Shown here: in pieces, positions 1-9,886 of the stretch
How the letters are laid out: every line of letters begins with the position of its first letter
Numbering within the stretch: position 1 is the stretch's first letter
Origin: Peribacillus psychrosaccharolyticus ATCC 23296
GTDB taxonomy: Bacteria; Bacillota; Bacilli; Bacillales; DSM-1321
Direction: 5' to 3'
Assembly: GCF_000305495.1 (NCBI RefSeq)
Contig: NZ_AJTN02000249.1
Location: forward strand, 1 to 64,000
Length of the DNA: 64,000 bases
The notes under the pieces: generated by a model
What the model saw: the letters and a program-made list of their open reading frames with translations, nothing else
Databases searched by the model: none
What the model was told of the DNA's origin: nothing
Position numbers and translations under genes: made by a program

Positions 1-211
1 GAAAAATGTTTTGAAGTGCTTAAATAACTTACACCTCTTACCTGCCCGTTAAAGGGCGTTGATTATGTGTATTAATAACAATATCTTGGAAGGCATTTCT
101 GCCGCATACACAGAATACTTCCTCACTTTTTAGCAGTACATGGCAGTGCAGGCAATACTTCTTTTTCATATAGCTCAACTCTTTTCGTAGGTTCTGTATA
201 TATGATATTCA

Positions 212-250
212 GAAAAAAAAAAGAGTTGCAGCAATGTGCAACTCTTTTTT
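212..250 (-). terminator. Terminator of xpt-pbuX
   Basis: A stem with arms AGAGTTGCA and TGCAACTCT lies just past the pbuX stop codon. Read on the minus strand it is followed by a run of ten T residues. The left end of the window (1-211) shows no supportable gene, only a tiny GCCC/GGGC hairpin near 44-57. Confidence 0.85.
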
Positions 251-2147
<1,897 letters not shown>

Positions 2148-2180
2148 TTATTCCTCCTATATAAACTCATTAAATACATA

Positions 2181-2239
2181 AAAAAGCCCGGAAGATCTTG
2201 CTTACTCTGACTAAAGAGTAAAGCAATATCTCCCGGGCT
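2181..2239 (-). terminator. Riboswitch-controlled terminator of xpt-pbuX
   Basis: On the minus strand a long stem (AGCCCGGGAGATATTGC... pairing with ...GCAAGATCTTCCGGGCT) is followed by TTTTTT. It lies between the purine aptamer and the xpt start codon. This is the expected off-switch formed when guanine is bound. Confidence 0.9.
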
Positions 2240-2297
2240 ATCGTGAAGAAACAGCAAATAACACAGCTGTCCTTACTAGTAGACGGAATAGTACTGC

Positions 2298-2370
2298 TTA
2301 CCCATAGTCAGATTATTTACGGTAATCCGGTAGAAACTTGCAGGCCATATCCCTGCTATTATATGAGTAA
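2298..2370 (-). ncRNA. Guanine (purine) riboswitch aptamer
   Basis: The minus strand reads TTACTCATATAATAGCAGGG, then ATATGG, a second stem, GTTTCTACCGG, ACCGTAAAT and CTGACTATGGGTAA. These are the conserved P1, J1/2, L2, J2/3, L3 and J3/1 elements of the purine riboswitch. The discriminating base in J3/1 is C (GACTATG), which in this family pairs with guanine; adenine aptamers have U there. It lies directly upstream of a terminator and xpt, so guanine or hypoxanthine should switch the operon off. Confidence 0.95.
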
Positions 2371-2732
2371 AACTATGACGAAAAATAATATAGTTGAATT
2401 ATAACAAGATTTATCTCCTTTGAATAGACCAAAAACGTTATTTTTAGATAACTTCCTCATAATTTCTAAATGGTATTCTGACTTCATCCCTTTTTTAATA
2501 AAAATCGTTAGTCAAAACGTCCTCTTCACAAACCATTCACAGAAAGTTCATTTATCGTCACATTTAAATTGGTAAATAAGTCCTTGCCTAAAGCTTTACC
2601 CTATTTCCACAGTGTTAACAGGATCATTGAACACTTTGTGACTTTGTTAAAAAATGCTAGTTTCTATCCAGTTCTTTTGTATGATGAGAAAGTACTCATA
2701 CCATTTAACTAGTTCAGAAGGGAGTGAAATCC
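2371..2732. other. Gene-free stretch between xpt leader and oxidase operon
   Basis: No gene is supported here. It must contain the divergent promoters for xpt-pbuX (minus) and the oxidase genes (plus), but I could not fix convincing boxes. An imperfect inverted repeat (GTATGATGAG at 2679-2688 and CTCATAC at 2695-2701) lies 31 bases before the first oxidase gene and could be an operator or leader hairpin. Confidence 0.5.
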
Positions 2733-2882
2733 ATGCCGTCTCCTCAAGTAAAAAACAAAAAAAAGATATCAATTAAAGAGGATTCCACATTAAAAGGAAC
2801 ATTTGCTGCCGTTATGATTTTAGGAGCCATTATCGTCATTACCTGGGCTAGTGTTTATTTCTTATATGTAGGACGTCTTTAG
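2733..2882 (+). CDS. Cytochrome c oxidase subunit IIa-like small membrane protein
   Basis: This 49-residue frame starts at an ATG 7 bases after a GGGAGTGAAAT ribosome site. The N-terminus is short and lysine-rich (about residues 6-17). One hydrophobic helix covers about residues 23-45, ending in YVGRL. It stands 21 bases before the subunit II gene and on the same strand. Size, topology and position match subunit IIa of ba3-type oxidases, a single-helix protein that stands in for the missing first helix of subunit II. Assignment is by topology and context, since so short a sequence cannot prove homology by eye. Confidence 0.8.
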   Translation: MPSPQVKNKKKISIKEDSTLKGTFAAVMILGAIIVITWASVYFLYVGRL

Positions 2883-2903
2883 GAACAAAAAGGGGGAAAA
2901 ATC

Positions 2904-3383
2904 ATGCATATGCATAGGTTTGAAAAAATTTGGCTTATTTTCGGAGTTGGGGCACTCCTTCTATTTTTAACCGTTTTAGGAGTAAGCGCATTCTATCTAG
3001 GCAACCAGCCGCCAAGCTGTTTAGTAACGATCGATCCTGAACAAGTAGACACAACTGCACCATTTAATAAACCAGGATTGAATAAAGTGGAAGGAAAGGA
3101 CTGGGATTATGAGCTCGTTTATGTCGCTTCCGCCTTTTCCTATAATCCTGTAAAAGTTGAAGTTCCGTTAGGCTCCACGGTCAAGGTTATGGCGACTACC
3201 AAAGACGTAATACATGGATTTGAAGTAACTGGAACAAACATTAATATGATGCTTGAGCCCGGATATGTCAGTGAATATGTCGCAAAGTTTGATAAAGCGG
3301 GCGAATTCCTGATTATTTGTAACGAATATTGCGGAGCCGGCCATCATATGATGAGCTCCAGAATCGAGGTCGTTGAAAAATGA
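2904..3383 (+). CDS. cbaB: ba3-type cytochrome c oxidase subunit II (CuA)
   Basis: This subunit carries the CuA centre that accepts electrons from cytochrome c. One N-terminal membrane helix spans about residues 9-32. A cupredoxin domain follows, with His104 (DVIHGFEV) and the CuA loop holding Cys139, Cys143, His147 and Met150 (CNEYCGAGHHMM). At 159 residues it is short, as in ba3-type oxidases rather than caa3 enzymes, and has no fused cytochrome c domain. Its stop overlaps the start of the subunit I gene by four bases. The first ATG (2904) follows GGGGGAAAAATC; the ATG at 2910 is possible. Confidence 0.92.
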   Translation: MHMHRFEKIWLIFGVGALLLFLTVLGVSAFYLGNQPPSCLVTIDPEQVDTTAPFNKPGLNKVEGKDWDYELVYVASAFSYNPVKVEVPLGSTVKVMATTKDVIHGFEVTGTNINMMLEPGYVSEYVAKFDKAGEFLIICNEYCGAGHHMMSSRIEVVEK

Positions 3384-5035
3384 ACAAACTCTCTGTAACT
3401 ACCAAAGTTGATCCACGTGATGCTAAACTTTCCATGGCACATTTCCATGTCGCTTTTATCGCATTGGCACTAGGAGGTTTTGCAGGTTTGCTGCAGGTCT
3501 TAGTTCGTTCTGGGACATTCGAACTTCCTTTTGGTATTACTTACTATCAAGTGTTAACCGTACACGGTGTTTTACTTGGCCTTATATTAACAACATTTTT
3601 CATTATTGGTTTTCAATTTGCTGCCATCAGCAGGACCGCTGGCACTTTATCGAATAAAGCTAGGTTGATCGGTTGGATTGGTTTTTGGACTATGACACTC
3701 GGTACCGCAATGGCTGCTACAATGGTGTTATTAAATGAAGCCTCTGTTTTATTTACCTTTTATGCACCTCTAATGGCGCATCCAATTTTCTATATTGGAT
3801 TGACACTTGTTATTGTCGGAAGCTGGCTATCCAGCGGAGCAATGCTTTCATCTTATATAGGATGGCGTAAACAAAACCCTGGTAAGGTCAGCCCACTGTT
3901 AAGTTTCATGGTTGTGGTTAATACCTTGTTATGGCTGGTTGCGACGATTGGTGTCGCTGCTACTGTCTTATTCCAAATGCTTCCGTTATCACTAGGAATG
4001 GTTGATTCAATAAATGTATTGGTCAGCAGAACGTTATTTTGGTATTTCGGTCACCCACTCGTTTATTTTTGGTTGTTGCCAGCTTATATGTGCTGGTATG
4101 TGGTTATTCCAAAAATTATCGGCGGGAAAATTTTCTCTGATTCATTAGCACGAATGTCCTTTATCCTATTCTTGCTTTTCTCTATTCCAGTCGGTTTCCA
4201 TCATCAGCTTACCGAACCTGGGATTGATCCAGCGTGGAAATTCCTACAGGTTATCTTAACCTTTTTAGTGGTCATTCCATCTCTTATGACGGCATTCTCT
4301 ATGTTTGGAATGTTTGAAAACTATGGTCGTTCTAAAGGAGCAAAAGGATTATTCGGCTGGTTTAAGAAACTGCCGTGGGGAGATGCTCGATTTGTCGTTC
4401 CGTTCATCGGGATGGTTGCTTTCATCCCAGCAGGTGCAGGAGGTTTAGTTAATGCATCTAACCAATTAAATCAAGTGATTCATAATACCATTTGGGTAAC
4501 GGGTCACTTCCATTTAACACTTGCAACATCCGTTGTTTTAACCTTTTTCGGAATTGCTTACTGGTTAATTCCACATTTAACAGGTCGTGTGTTAACGAAA
4601 AAAATGAACAAATTGGCTATTATCCAAGCCTGTGTTTGGGCCATCGGTATGACCTTTATGTCAGGTTCCATGCACCTTGCTGGACTGCTTGGAGCTCCAC
4701 GACGCTCTTCCTATTCTACGTACGGGGATTCCCAAACAGCGATTGACTGGATTCCCTATCAAATAGGTCAAGCAATTGGCGGATCTATTCTATTTATCGG
4801 AATTATTCTTGTTCTCATCATCTTTATTAATCTTTCATTCTTTGCACCAAAAGGTGAGCAAGAATTCCCAATTGGCGAAATGGCTGAAGAGGCAGAAAAG
4901 ACACCAATGGTATTTGAGAATTGGAAGATTTGGATCGGTTTGACCATCGTTCTTATCCTATTCGCTTACACCATTCCATTTATTGATATGATACAAAATG
5001 CACCACCAGGCTCAAAAGGGTATAAATTTTGGTAA
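3380..5035 (+). CDS. cbaA: ba3-type cytochrome c oxidase subunit I
   Basis: This is the catalytic haem-copper subunit, reducing oxygen to water while pumping protons across the membrane. The 551-residue protein has about 13 membrane helices. The CuB and cross-linked histidine-tyrosine motif GHPLVYFWLLPAY is at about residues 223-235, the next two CuB ligands are the HH pair near 274, and GHFH near 374 supplies haem ligands. The HPxVY spacing and 'HHQLTEPGI' motif resemble the B-type (ba3) family of Thermus and Geobacillus rather than the A-type aa3/caa3 oxidases. It is the last gene of the three-gene operon and is followed by a strong terminator. Electrons should come from the bc complex (qcrABC at 44720-46718) through a cytochrome c not seen here. 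Confidence 0.93.
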   Translation: MNKLSVTTKVDPRDAKLSMAHFHVAFIALALGGFAGLLQVLVRSGTFELPFGITYYQVLTVHGVLLGLILTTFFIIGFQFAAISRTAGTLSNKARLIGWIGFWTMTLGTAMAATMVLLNEASVLFTFYAPLMAHPIFYIGLTLVIVGSWLSSGAMLSSYIGWRKQNPGKVSPLLSFMVVVNTLLWLVATIGVAATVLFQMLPLSLGMVDSINVLVSRTLFWYFGHPLVYFWLLPAYMCWYVVIPKIIGGKIFSDSLARMSFILFLLFSIPVGFHHQLTEPGIDPAWKFLQVILTFLVVIPSLMTAFSMFGMFENYGRSKGAKGLFGWFKKLPWGDARFVVPFIGMVAFIPAGAGGLVNASNQLNQVIHNTIWVTGHFHLTLATSVVLTFFGIAYWLIPHLTGRVLTKKMNKLAIIQACVWAIGMTFMSGSMHLAGLLGAPRRSSYSTYGDSQTAIDWIPYQIGQAIGGSILFIGIILVLIIFINLSFFAPKGEQEFPIGEMAEEAEKTPMVFENWKIWIGLTIVLILFAYTIPFIDMIQNAPPGSKGYKFW

Positions 5036-5044
5036 TTAACATTG

Positions 5045-5083
5045 AAAAAAGTGCTTAAACTTTCCGTTTAAGCACTTTTTTTG
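5045..5083 (+). terminator. Terminator of the oxidase operon
   Basis: A near-perfect stem (AAAAAAGTGCTTAAAC, loop TTTCC, GTTTAAGCACTTTTTT) ends in a T run just after the subunit I stop. Confidence 0.92.
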
Positions 5084-5104
5084 CGTTCTGCTATCCTTGA
5101 ATAC

Positions 5105-5134
5105 AAAAAGCAGCAGGCACTTTGCCCGCTGCTC
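5105..5134 (-). terminator. Terminator of the M32 carboxypeptidase gene
   Basis: On the minus strand the stem AGCAGCGGGC / GCCTGCTGCT is followed by TTTTTG, directly after the carboxypeptidase stop. Confidence 0.8.
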
Positions 5135-5138
5135 ATTT

Positions 5139-6647
5139 TTAATCAAGCTGATAAATTTGACTGTATTTCTCTTCAAGGTAGCTGATCAGGTAAGCTGCAT
5201 TTAACCCCTCACCAGTTGTAGCTTGAAGAATTTCAAGTGGTTTTTTTGTGCTGCCGTATTGATGAATATGTGTATTGAGCCAAGTTCTAATCGGTGTAAT
5301 ATCACCTTTTTGTAAATATGCATCAAAGTTTGGCAGCTCTTCTGTCATCGTATGCTTGATCTGTGCTGCATACATATAACCTAATGCATAGGATGGAAAA
5401 TAACCGAAGCTGCCATCTGCCCAGTGGATATCCTGTAGGATTCCTTCTGCATCATTTCTCGGTGTAATGCCTAGGTATTCTTGATATTTCTTATTCCAAG
5501 CATCCGGGAGGTCCTTAACTTCTAAGGTTCCACTAAACAACTCTTTCTCTAATTCATAGCGAACCATGATATGTAATGGATAGGTCAGTTCATCAGCATC
5601 CACCCGGATAAACGACGGTTTAGATTCATTAATTCCCCGGTAGAAGTCCTCTAATGATACATCTGCAAATTGTTCAGATGCATATTCTTTTAGTACTGGA
5701 TATTGTTTCTCCCAGAAATGAATATTCCGACCGATAAAGTTTTCAAAAAATAGTGACTGTGATTCATGAATTCCCATCGATGTTCCTGTATCAAGCAATG
5801 TCCCGGTTAATTCTTTTGATATGTTTTGCTCATAAATGGCATGTCCGCATTCGTGAATGCTGCCAAAAACAGCTCCGCGAAAATCATTTTCATCATAACG
5901 TGTTGTGATTCGGACATCTCCTCGATTAATTCCTGTTGCAAACGGATGAACTGTCTCATCCAAACGCCCTGCCTCGAAATCATAGCCAAGCTGCTGAAGA
6001 ATATTCAGACTGAACGCTTCCTGGTCCTCTTTTGAGAAATGAGTATATAGGAATGATGTCTCAGGCTTATGATTACTTTGAGCAATTCTTTGTACTAATG
6101 GGACAATCCGTTCACGAAGCTCTCCAAACACTCTATCCAAAATCTCGACTGTCATGTCTGGTTCATATTTATCCAATAGGGTGTTATAAGGATGATCCGT
6201 ATATCCCCAATAGTCAACAAATTTCCGCGTATATGAAACCATTTGTTCTAAGTATGGTTCATAAATCGAAAAATCGTTCTTTTCTCGAGCTTCCATCCAA
6301 GCACTTTCAGATTTAGATTGTAAGATTACAAATTCCTTGTATTCATGTGCCGGGATTTTCTTGTTACGATCGTATTCTTCCCTACTCTTTTCAATCATGA
6401 TTTTGGTCGTCGCAGACAATCCGTCGGTTGAGGTGAGCAAGGTTATGAACCTGCCCATTTCTTCGCTCGTTGACAGCTGAAATACCTCTGCTGCTAACAT
6501 ACCGATTACTTCAGACCGTTGTGCTGTTCCTTTAGCAGGAGCACCTGTCCGTAAATCCCAAAAAATGACCGCTAATGCTTCGTTATACGCGGCAATTTTT
6601 TTCACATACTCTCGATATGCTGTTTCTACGTTTATTTGTTCAGCCAT
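5139..6647 (-). CDS. ypwA: Metal-dependent carboxypeptidase, M32 family
   Basis: M32 enzymes (Taq carboxypeptidase family) remove C-terminal residues with a zinc-bound HExxH motif. Here it reads HECGH at about residues 264-268, within FGSIHECGHAIYEQ, and a downstream HESQSLFFE segment supplies the third ligand. The length of 502 residues is near the B. subtilis YpwA length. The ATG has a GGGGGGT ribosome site. It is a single-gene unit: its own terminator lies downstream and ypvA's terminator lies upstream. The physiological substrate is unknown; general peptide turnover is inferred. Confidence 0.93.
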   Translation of the reverse strand: MAEQINVETAYREYVKKIAAYNEALAVIFWDLRTGAPAKGTAQRSEVIGMLAAEVFQLSTSEEMGRFITLLTSTDGLSATTKIMIEKSREEYDRNKKIPAHEYKEFVILQSKSESAWMEAREKNDFSIYEPYLEQMVSYTRKFVDYWGYTDHPYNTLLDKYEPDMTVEILDRVFGELRERIVPLVQRIAQSNHKPETSFLYTHFSKEDQEAFSLNILQQLGYDFEAGRLDETVHPFATGINRGDVRITTRYDENDFRGAVFGSIHECGHAIYEQNISKELTGTLLDTGTSMGIHESQSLFFENFIGRNIHFWEKQYPVLKEYASEQFADVSLEDFYRGINESKPSFIRVDADELTYPLHIMVRYELEKELFSGTLEVKDLPDAWNKKYQEYLGITPRNDAEGILQDIHWADGSFGYFPSYALGYMYAAQIKHTMTEELPNFDAYLQKGDITPIRTWLNTHIHQYGSTKKPLEILQATTGEGLNAAYLISYLEEKYSQIYQLD

Positions 6648-6720
6648 TTATTTACCCCCCTATTGTTTACTCTTGGATTTTACCATATTTTTTCAGAATT
6701 GAGACAGGAAGATGAAAAGA

Positions 6721-6747
6721 AAAAAACCGAGGAAATCCTCGGTTTTA
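6721..6747 (-). terminator. Terminator of ypvA, containing its stop codon
   Basis: The stem AAAACCGAGG / CCTCGGTTTT followed by TTTTT begins inside the TAA stop codon of ypvA, so the stop and the first stem bases coincide. Confidence 0.9.
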
Positions 6748-8658
6748 GGGTGCAGTAGGTAAAACAGCAATTATTTTAGATAGTGTATCCTCAGTTAACT
6801 GTTTATCTGTCAGTATATGAATCGAACCTGAATCATCACTTGTACGGATTAACCGGCCGATTCCTTGTCTTAATCTAAGCAGCATATACGGAAGATCAAC
6901 CTGTTCAAATGGCTGATCAGCTGCTTGACGTTTTGCTTGGAAAACTGGATCATGCGGCGGGAACGGCAGTGAGAAGATGATTACATTTTTCAATGAATCA
7001 CCTGGTATATCAAGCCCCTCCCAAAGGTGATAAGAAAGAAGCACCGATTCTTCGTTTGTTTGGAATTTTTTCACCAGTTCACTAATTTCTTCGTCGCCTT
7101 CATAATAGAATGGAAACTCAGTATCCTTCGCATGCTTTTTAAACCAAAGCAGTTCTTCCTTCGATTGGAAAAGCACGAGTGTTCTGCCGCCATTATCACG
7201 AATACTATTCATGCTGTAATCTAATTTATCTATTTGGTTTCCTGATTCAAATACTGGTATAGAAAGATCCATAACCTCATCATACTCAAACGGAGATGAT
7301 ACAGAAAAACTGCTGTAGTCCTTGATACCCAAGCTTTCAGCCAGATAGTCAAATGACTTATTATCAGAGAGTGTTGCGGAAGAAAAAATATAAGGCATTT
7401 TCTTTGAAAACACTTCTTCTCCAAGAATATCCTGAACAAGCCGTGGCATGATAACCAGCGTTTTAGTATCTTGATTTTCTTCAAACCAGGTGACCGCCTG
7501 ACGGTTCTTCAAGAATAATGATAATGAATAGCCAAGCTGTTCTAGGTATTCCTCAGTAACCTTTAAATCATAATCATTAATTGTATAAAGCTCAGCTTCA
7601 AACACAAGACTCTCTTCAAGCTCTTCCACCTTCTTGTGGAGTTTGCCTGCTAAAGAGATGATGTCATCTGATTCAGGAATTTCGTAACGATTTGATCCTT
7701 CGACAGGTATCGAAAGGACATCAAGCAAAGTAAAGAATTCCTCGTTTATATCGATTAAGTCTTCAATAATGTAAAGTGTTTCCTCACGAACTTGATTAGC
7801 CATTAATAATTCAAGAACATTAGCAAGCGCGGCTTCACTCACTTTATATGTTAATGCTTTTTGAGCTGAAATTTCTAGTAGATGTCCTTCATCAAACACG
7901 ACACAGCTATGCTCCGGCAATAATGGAAGCTGTCCTTCACGTTTGCGTTTTTCTTTTGTCCACACATGTTCCATAAAGAAATCATGTGAACAGATAATCA
8001 GGTCCGTTGACTTCCGATAATGGTCACGTGACAACGTTTGACCACAGCGATGCCGTTTATCACAGGTAAAACAGTTCTGCAGCTGATCCCAGCCGACTTT
8101 CGACCAATCCTCGTCATTTAAGTATGCATATTCTTTTCGTTCCCCATAAGGGCTATAAGAGGCCATTGAGCCATTGCCATAAACGAATTTTGGTAATTCA
8201 TCATACACACGGTCAATTCCTTCAGAATCTTCATTTGTAACTGCGGTCTCTAATTTTTTTAAACAAAGATACTGATCATGATATTTCGCAAGTCTTACAT
8301 CAATGTCGATTCCCAGCATTTCTTTGATCTTTTGAATGTCGCCTTCTTCTTTAACAAGCTGTTCAATCAATGTTTCATCCGCACAGGAGATAATAGCGGG
8401 CTTATTCGTATATCGAGCGTAGCACAGTGCGTAGAGCAAATAAACCAAGGTTTTCCCGGTGCCTACACCTGCTTCAGCAAACATTACCTCTTTATCTTTA
8501 AATGCTTTTTCAAGCTGAAAGGCCATAAAAATTTGTTCATCGCGGAGCTCAAAGCCTTTTTCTGGAAGAATGTCATAAAAAACATCCCCTATCCATTCTG
8601 AAAGCTTATCGTAAAAAGAATCTTCCTTGGTAACTGGAAAAGGCAGCGTTTGTAGCAT
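6745..8658 (-). CDS. ypvA: ATP-dependent helicase YpvA (DinG/XPD-like)
   Basis: This is a 637-residue superfamily 2 helicase. Walker A is AEAGVGTGKT at residues 61-70 and the DEGH box is near residue 256. A C-terminal helicase motif VI reads RLRQGIGRLIR. Four cysteines lie between Walker A and the DEGH box: one in YLCLKK near 127 and three in NCFTCDKRHRC near 196-206. This is the arrangement of the XPD/DinG iron-sulfur cluster domain. It has no exonuclease domain, unlike dinG at 30440-33215. A role in unwinding DNA during repair is inferred from family. The start has a GGGGAGAATACG ribosome site. Confidence 0.9.
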   Translation of the reverse strand: MLQTLPFPVTKEDSFYDKLSEWIGDVFYDILPEKGFELRDEQIFMAFQLEKAFKDKEVMFAEAGVGTGKTLVYLLYALCYARYTNKPAIISCADETLIEQLVKEEGDIQKIKEMLGIDIDVRLAKYHDQYLCLKKLETAVTNEDSEGIDRVYDELPKFVYGNGSMASYSPYGERKEYAYLNDEDWSKVGWDQLQNCFTCDKRHRCGQTLSRDHYRKSTDLIICSHDFFMEHVWTKEKRKREGQLPLLPEHSCVVFDEGHLLEISAQKALTYKVSEAALANVLELLMANQVREETLYIIEDLIDINEEFFTLLDVLSIPVEGSNRYEIPESDDIISLAGKLHKKVEELEESLVFEAELYTINDYDLKVTEEYLEQLGYSLSLFLKNRQAVTWFEENQDTKTLVIMPRLVQDILGEEVFSKKMPYIFSSATLSDNKSFDYLAESLGIKDYSSFSVSSPFEYDEVMDLSIPVFESGNQIDKLDYSMNSIRDNGGRTLVLFQSKEELLWFKKHAKDTEFPFYYEGDEEISELVKKFQTNEESVLLSYHLWEGLDIPGDSLKNVIIFSLPFPPHDPVFQAKRQAADQPFEQVDLPYMLLRLRQGIGRLIRTSDDSGSIHILTDKQLTEDTLSKIIAVLPTAP

Positions 8659-8793
8659 CGTATTCTCCCCTTATCTATCGTCAAATAAAATATACCCGTT
8701 TCAATGCAAAATTACATTATCCCCTATTTTATATGCAGAGTCAAGGGAGAGTTGCCGAAAGCGAATGATTCATCATTCCATTTTTCCTGCAAA

Positions 8794-8838
8794 TAAAAAA
8801 GCATAATGAAAGGGGCTAAAGATGCCTTTTCATTACAC
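8794..8838 (-). terminator. Terminator after the small gene at 8852
   Basis: On the minus strand TAATGAAAAGG and CCTTTCATTA form a stem around a short loop, followed by GCTTTTTT. Confidence 0.8.
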
Positions 8839-8851
8839 TAACTCTTTTCGT

Positions 8852-9031
8852 CTATTCCTGCCGATAAGAAGAAGTTCCTTGAAGATGGTAAGCGAGTGCA
8901 TGATAAAAATTTTTTTCCGCCTCCTTCAACCCGTTAATCCCCTTCTCATTATGGACATCACCCCTTATACATTCGTAAGAAGAGGATAAAGCTTTCGTAA
9001 TTCGGTAAAATTCATCGACCTTCGAATTCAT
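8852..9031 (-). CDS. Small hypothetical protein (yptA position)
   Basis: This is a 59-residue, soluble, charged protein that I do not recognise by sequence. It occupies the place of yptA in B. subtilis, beside ypvA, but homology cannot be judged by eye. I chose the ATG at 9031 (MNSKVDEFYR...) because AAAGGAG lies nine bases upstream; a longer frame would start inside or before that ribosome site. It is followed by its own terminator, so it is probably a single-gene transcript. It has one cysteine, no signal peptide and no membrane segment. Confidence 0.65.
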   Translation of the reverse strand: MNSKVDEFYRITKALSSSYECIRGDVHNEKGINGLKEAEKNFYHALAYHLQGTSSYRQE

Positions 9032-9435
9032 AGACACGTCTCCTTTACACAACTATTGATATGAATCTAGTTTATGCTGAAACGCCTCTTCCTATACCTC
9101 GTTTAGGACAACTCAGAATATAATAATGAATCCGCGCAGGGTTTAAACGTGTCGCTTTGTTTGACGTTAAGAACACACCCTGACACTTAATTATAGCGGG
9201 GGTATATTCTCTATTTCCTTACCTTCTCAGCTGTTATTCCCGTCTGGGCAGGCATTATTCCCGTCTAAAAGAGGCTTAATCCCGTCTCGGCACTATTTTT
9301 AATCAATTAATACCTGAGGGGGTATCTTCACAGGGTCGAAGCAATCTTTCGATTACCCATTTTTAAGAACAGCAAATGTATCATTTTCCCGCCTTTGATC
9401 ATTCTTTCCAAACCTCTTTTGTCTATGATAAAGGC
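9032..9435. other. Gene-free stretch upstream of the small gene
   Basis: No gene is supported. The stretch holds the 21-bp periodic repeat at 9234-9287, described separately. Otherwise I see only AT-rich sequence that should include the promoter of the gene at 8852-9031. A minus-strand open frame runs through part of it into the cold-shock gene but has no ribosome site or recognisable product. Confidence 0.5.
9234..9287. repeat. Three direct repeats TTATTCCCGTCT with exact 21-bp period
   Basis: TTATTCCCGTCT occurs at 9234-9245 and 9255-9266, and TTAATCCCGTCT at 9276-9287. The starts are exactly 21 bases apart, two helical turns. The spacers share little sequence beyond GGC at the start of two of them. 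It lies in a gene-free interval. Function is unknown. Confidence 0.85.
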
Positions 9436-9473
9436 AAAAAGCAGGCTCTTCTTTAGAAGAGCCTGCTTTTTTC
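9436..9473 (-). terminator. Terminator of the cold-shock gene
   Basis: A perfect 13-bp stem (AGCAGGCTCTTCT / AGAAGAGCCTGCT) with a two-base loop has T runs on both sides. It serves the cold-shock gene on the minus strand and could also act on plus-strand transcripts. Confidence 0.92.
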
Positions 9474-9484
9474 TTTGCATATAA

Positions 9485-9685
9485 TTAAGCTTTTTGAACG
9501 TTAGAAGCTTGTGGTCCACGTTGTCCTTGTTCCACTTCAAAAGTCACATCTTGACCTTCTTCAAGTGTTTTGAAACCTTCGCCTTGAATAGCTGAGAAAT
9601 GTACGAATACATCGTCTCCGTTTTCGCGTTCGATAAAACCAAAGCCTTTTTCTGCGTTAAACCATTTTACTTTACCTTGTTCCAT
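9485..9685 (-). CDS. csp: Cold-shock protein (CspC/CspD type)
   Basis: This 66-residue single cold-shock domain binds single-stranded RNA and DNA and is thought to act as an RNA chaperone. RNP1 is KGFGFI (residues 13-18) and RNP2 is VFVHF (residues 26-30). The N-terminus [16 protein letters not shown] and C-terminus ASNVQKA are closest by memory to B. subtilis CspC, while many Bacillus annotations would call it CspD, so I do not fix the paralogue. The ribosome site GGAGGAAATAACAA is strong. It has its own terminator. Confidence 0.95.
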   Translation of the reverse strand: MEQGKVKWFNAEKGFGFIERENGDDVFVHFSAIQGEGFKTLEEGQDVTFEVEQGQRGPQASNVQKA

Positions 9686-9886
9686 TTGTTATTTCCTCCT
9701 AGTGTGCTAACCACACATTCTATTACTATCCTTGCTCATTGTGATGATGAGGTAAAAAGTTTAGAAAACTTGTTTTTCCTTACATCCGAACAAAAATAAT
9801 TCTCCTATAGAATAGCAGAAATGGGCACTTTTTGCAATACATTCGCACGAAAAAATTGGGAGGTTTTTTACATTTATTCACTTTTT

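Noticed and set aside
8763-8778. Small palindrome GAATGATTCATCATTC before ypvA
   Set aside because: It is short, AT-rich and without context; chance is likely.
9234-9287. CRISPR-like repeat
   Set aside because: Repeats of 12 bases with 9-base gaps are far too short and no cas gene is present.
9328-9540. 70-residue minus-strand frame
   Set aside because: It overlaps the end of the cold-shock gene in another frame and runs through its terminator, without a ribosome site.
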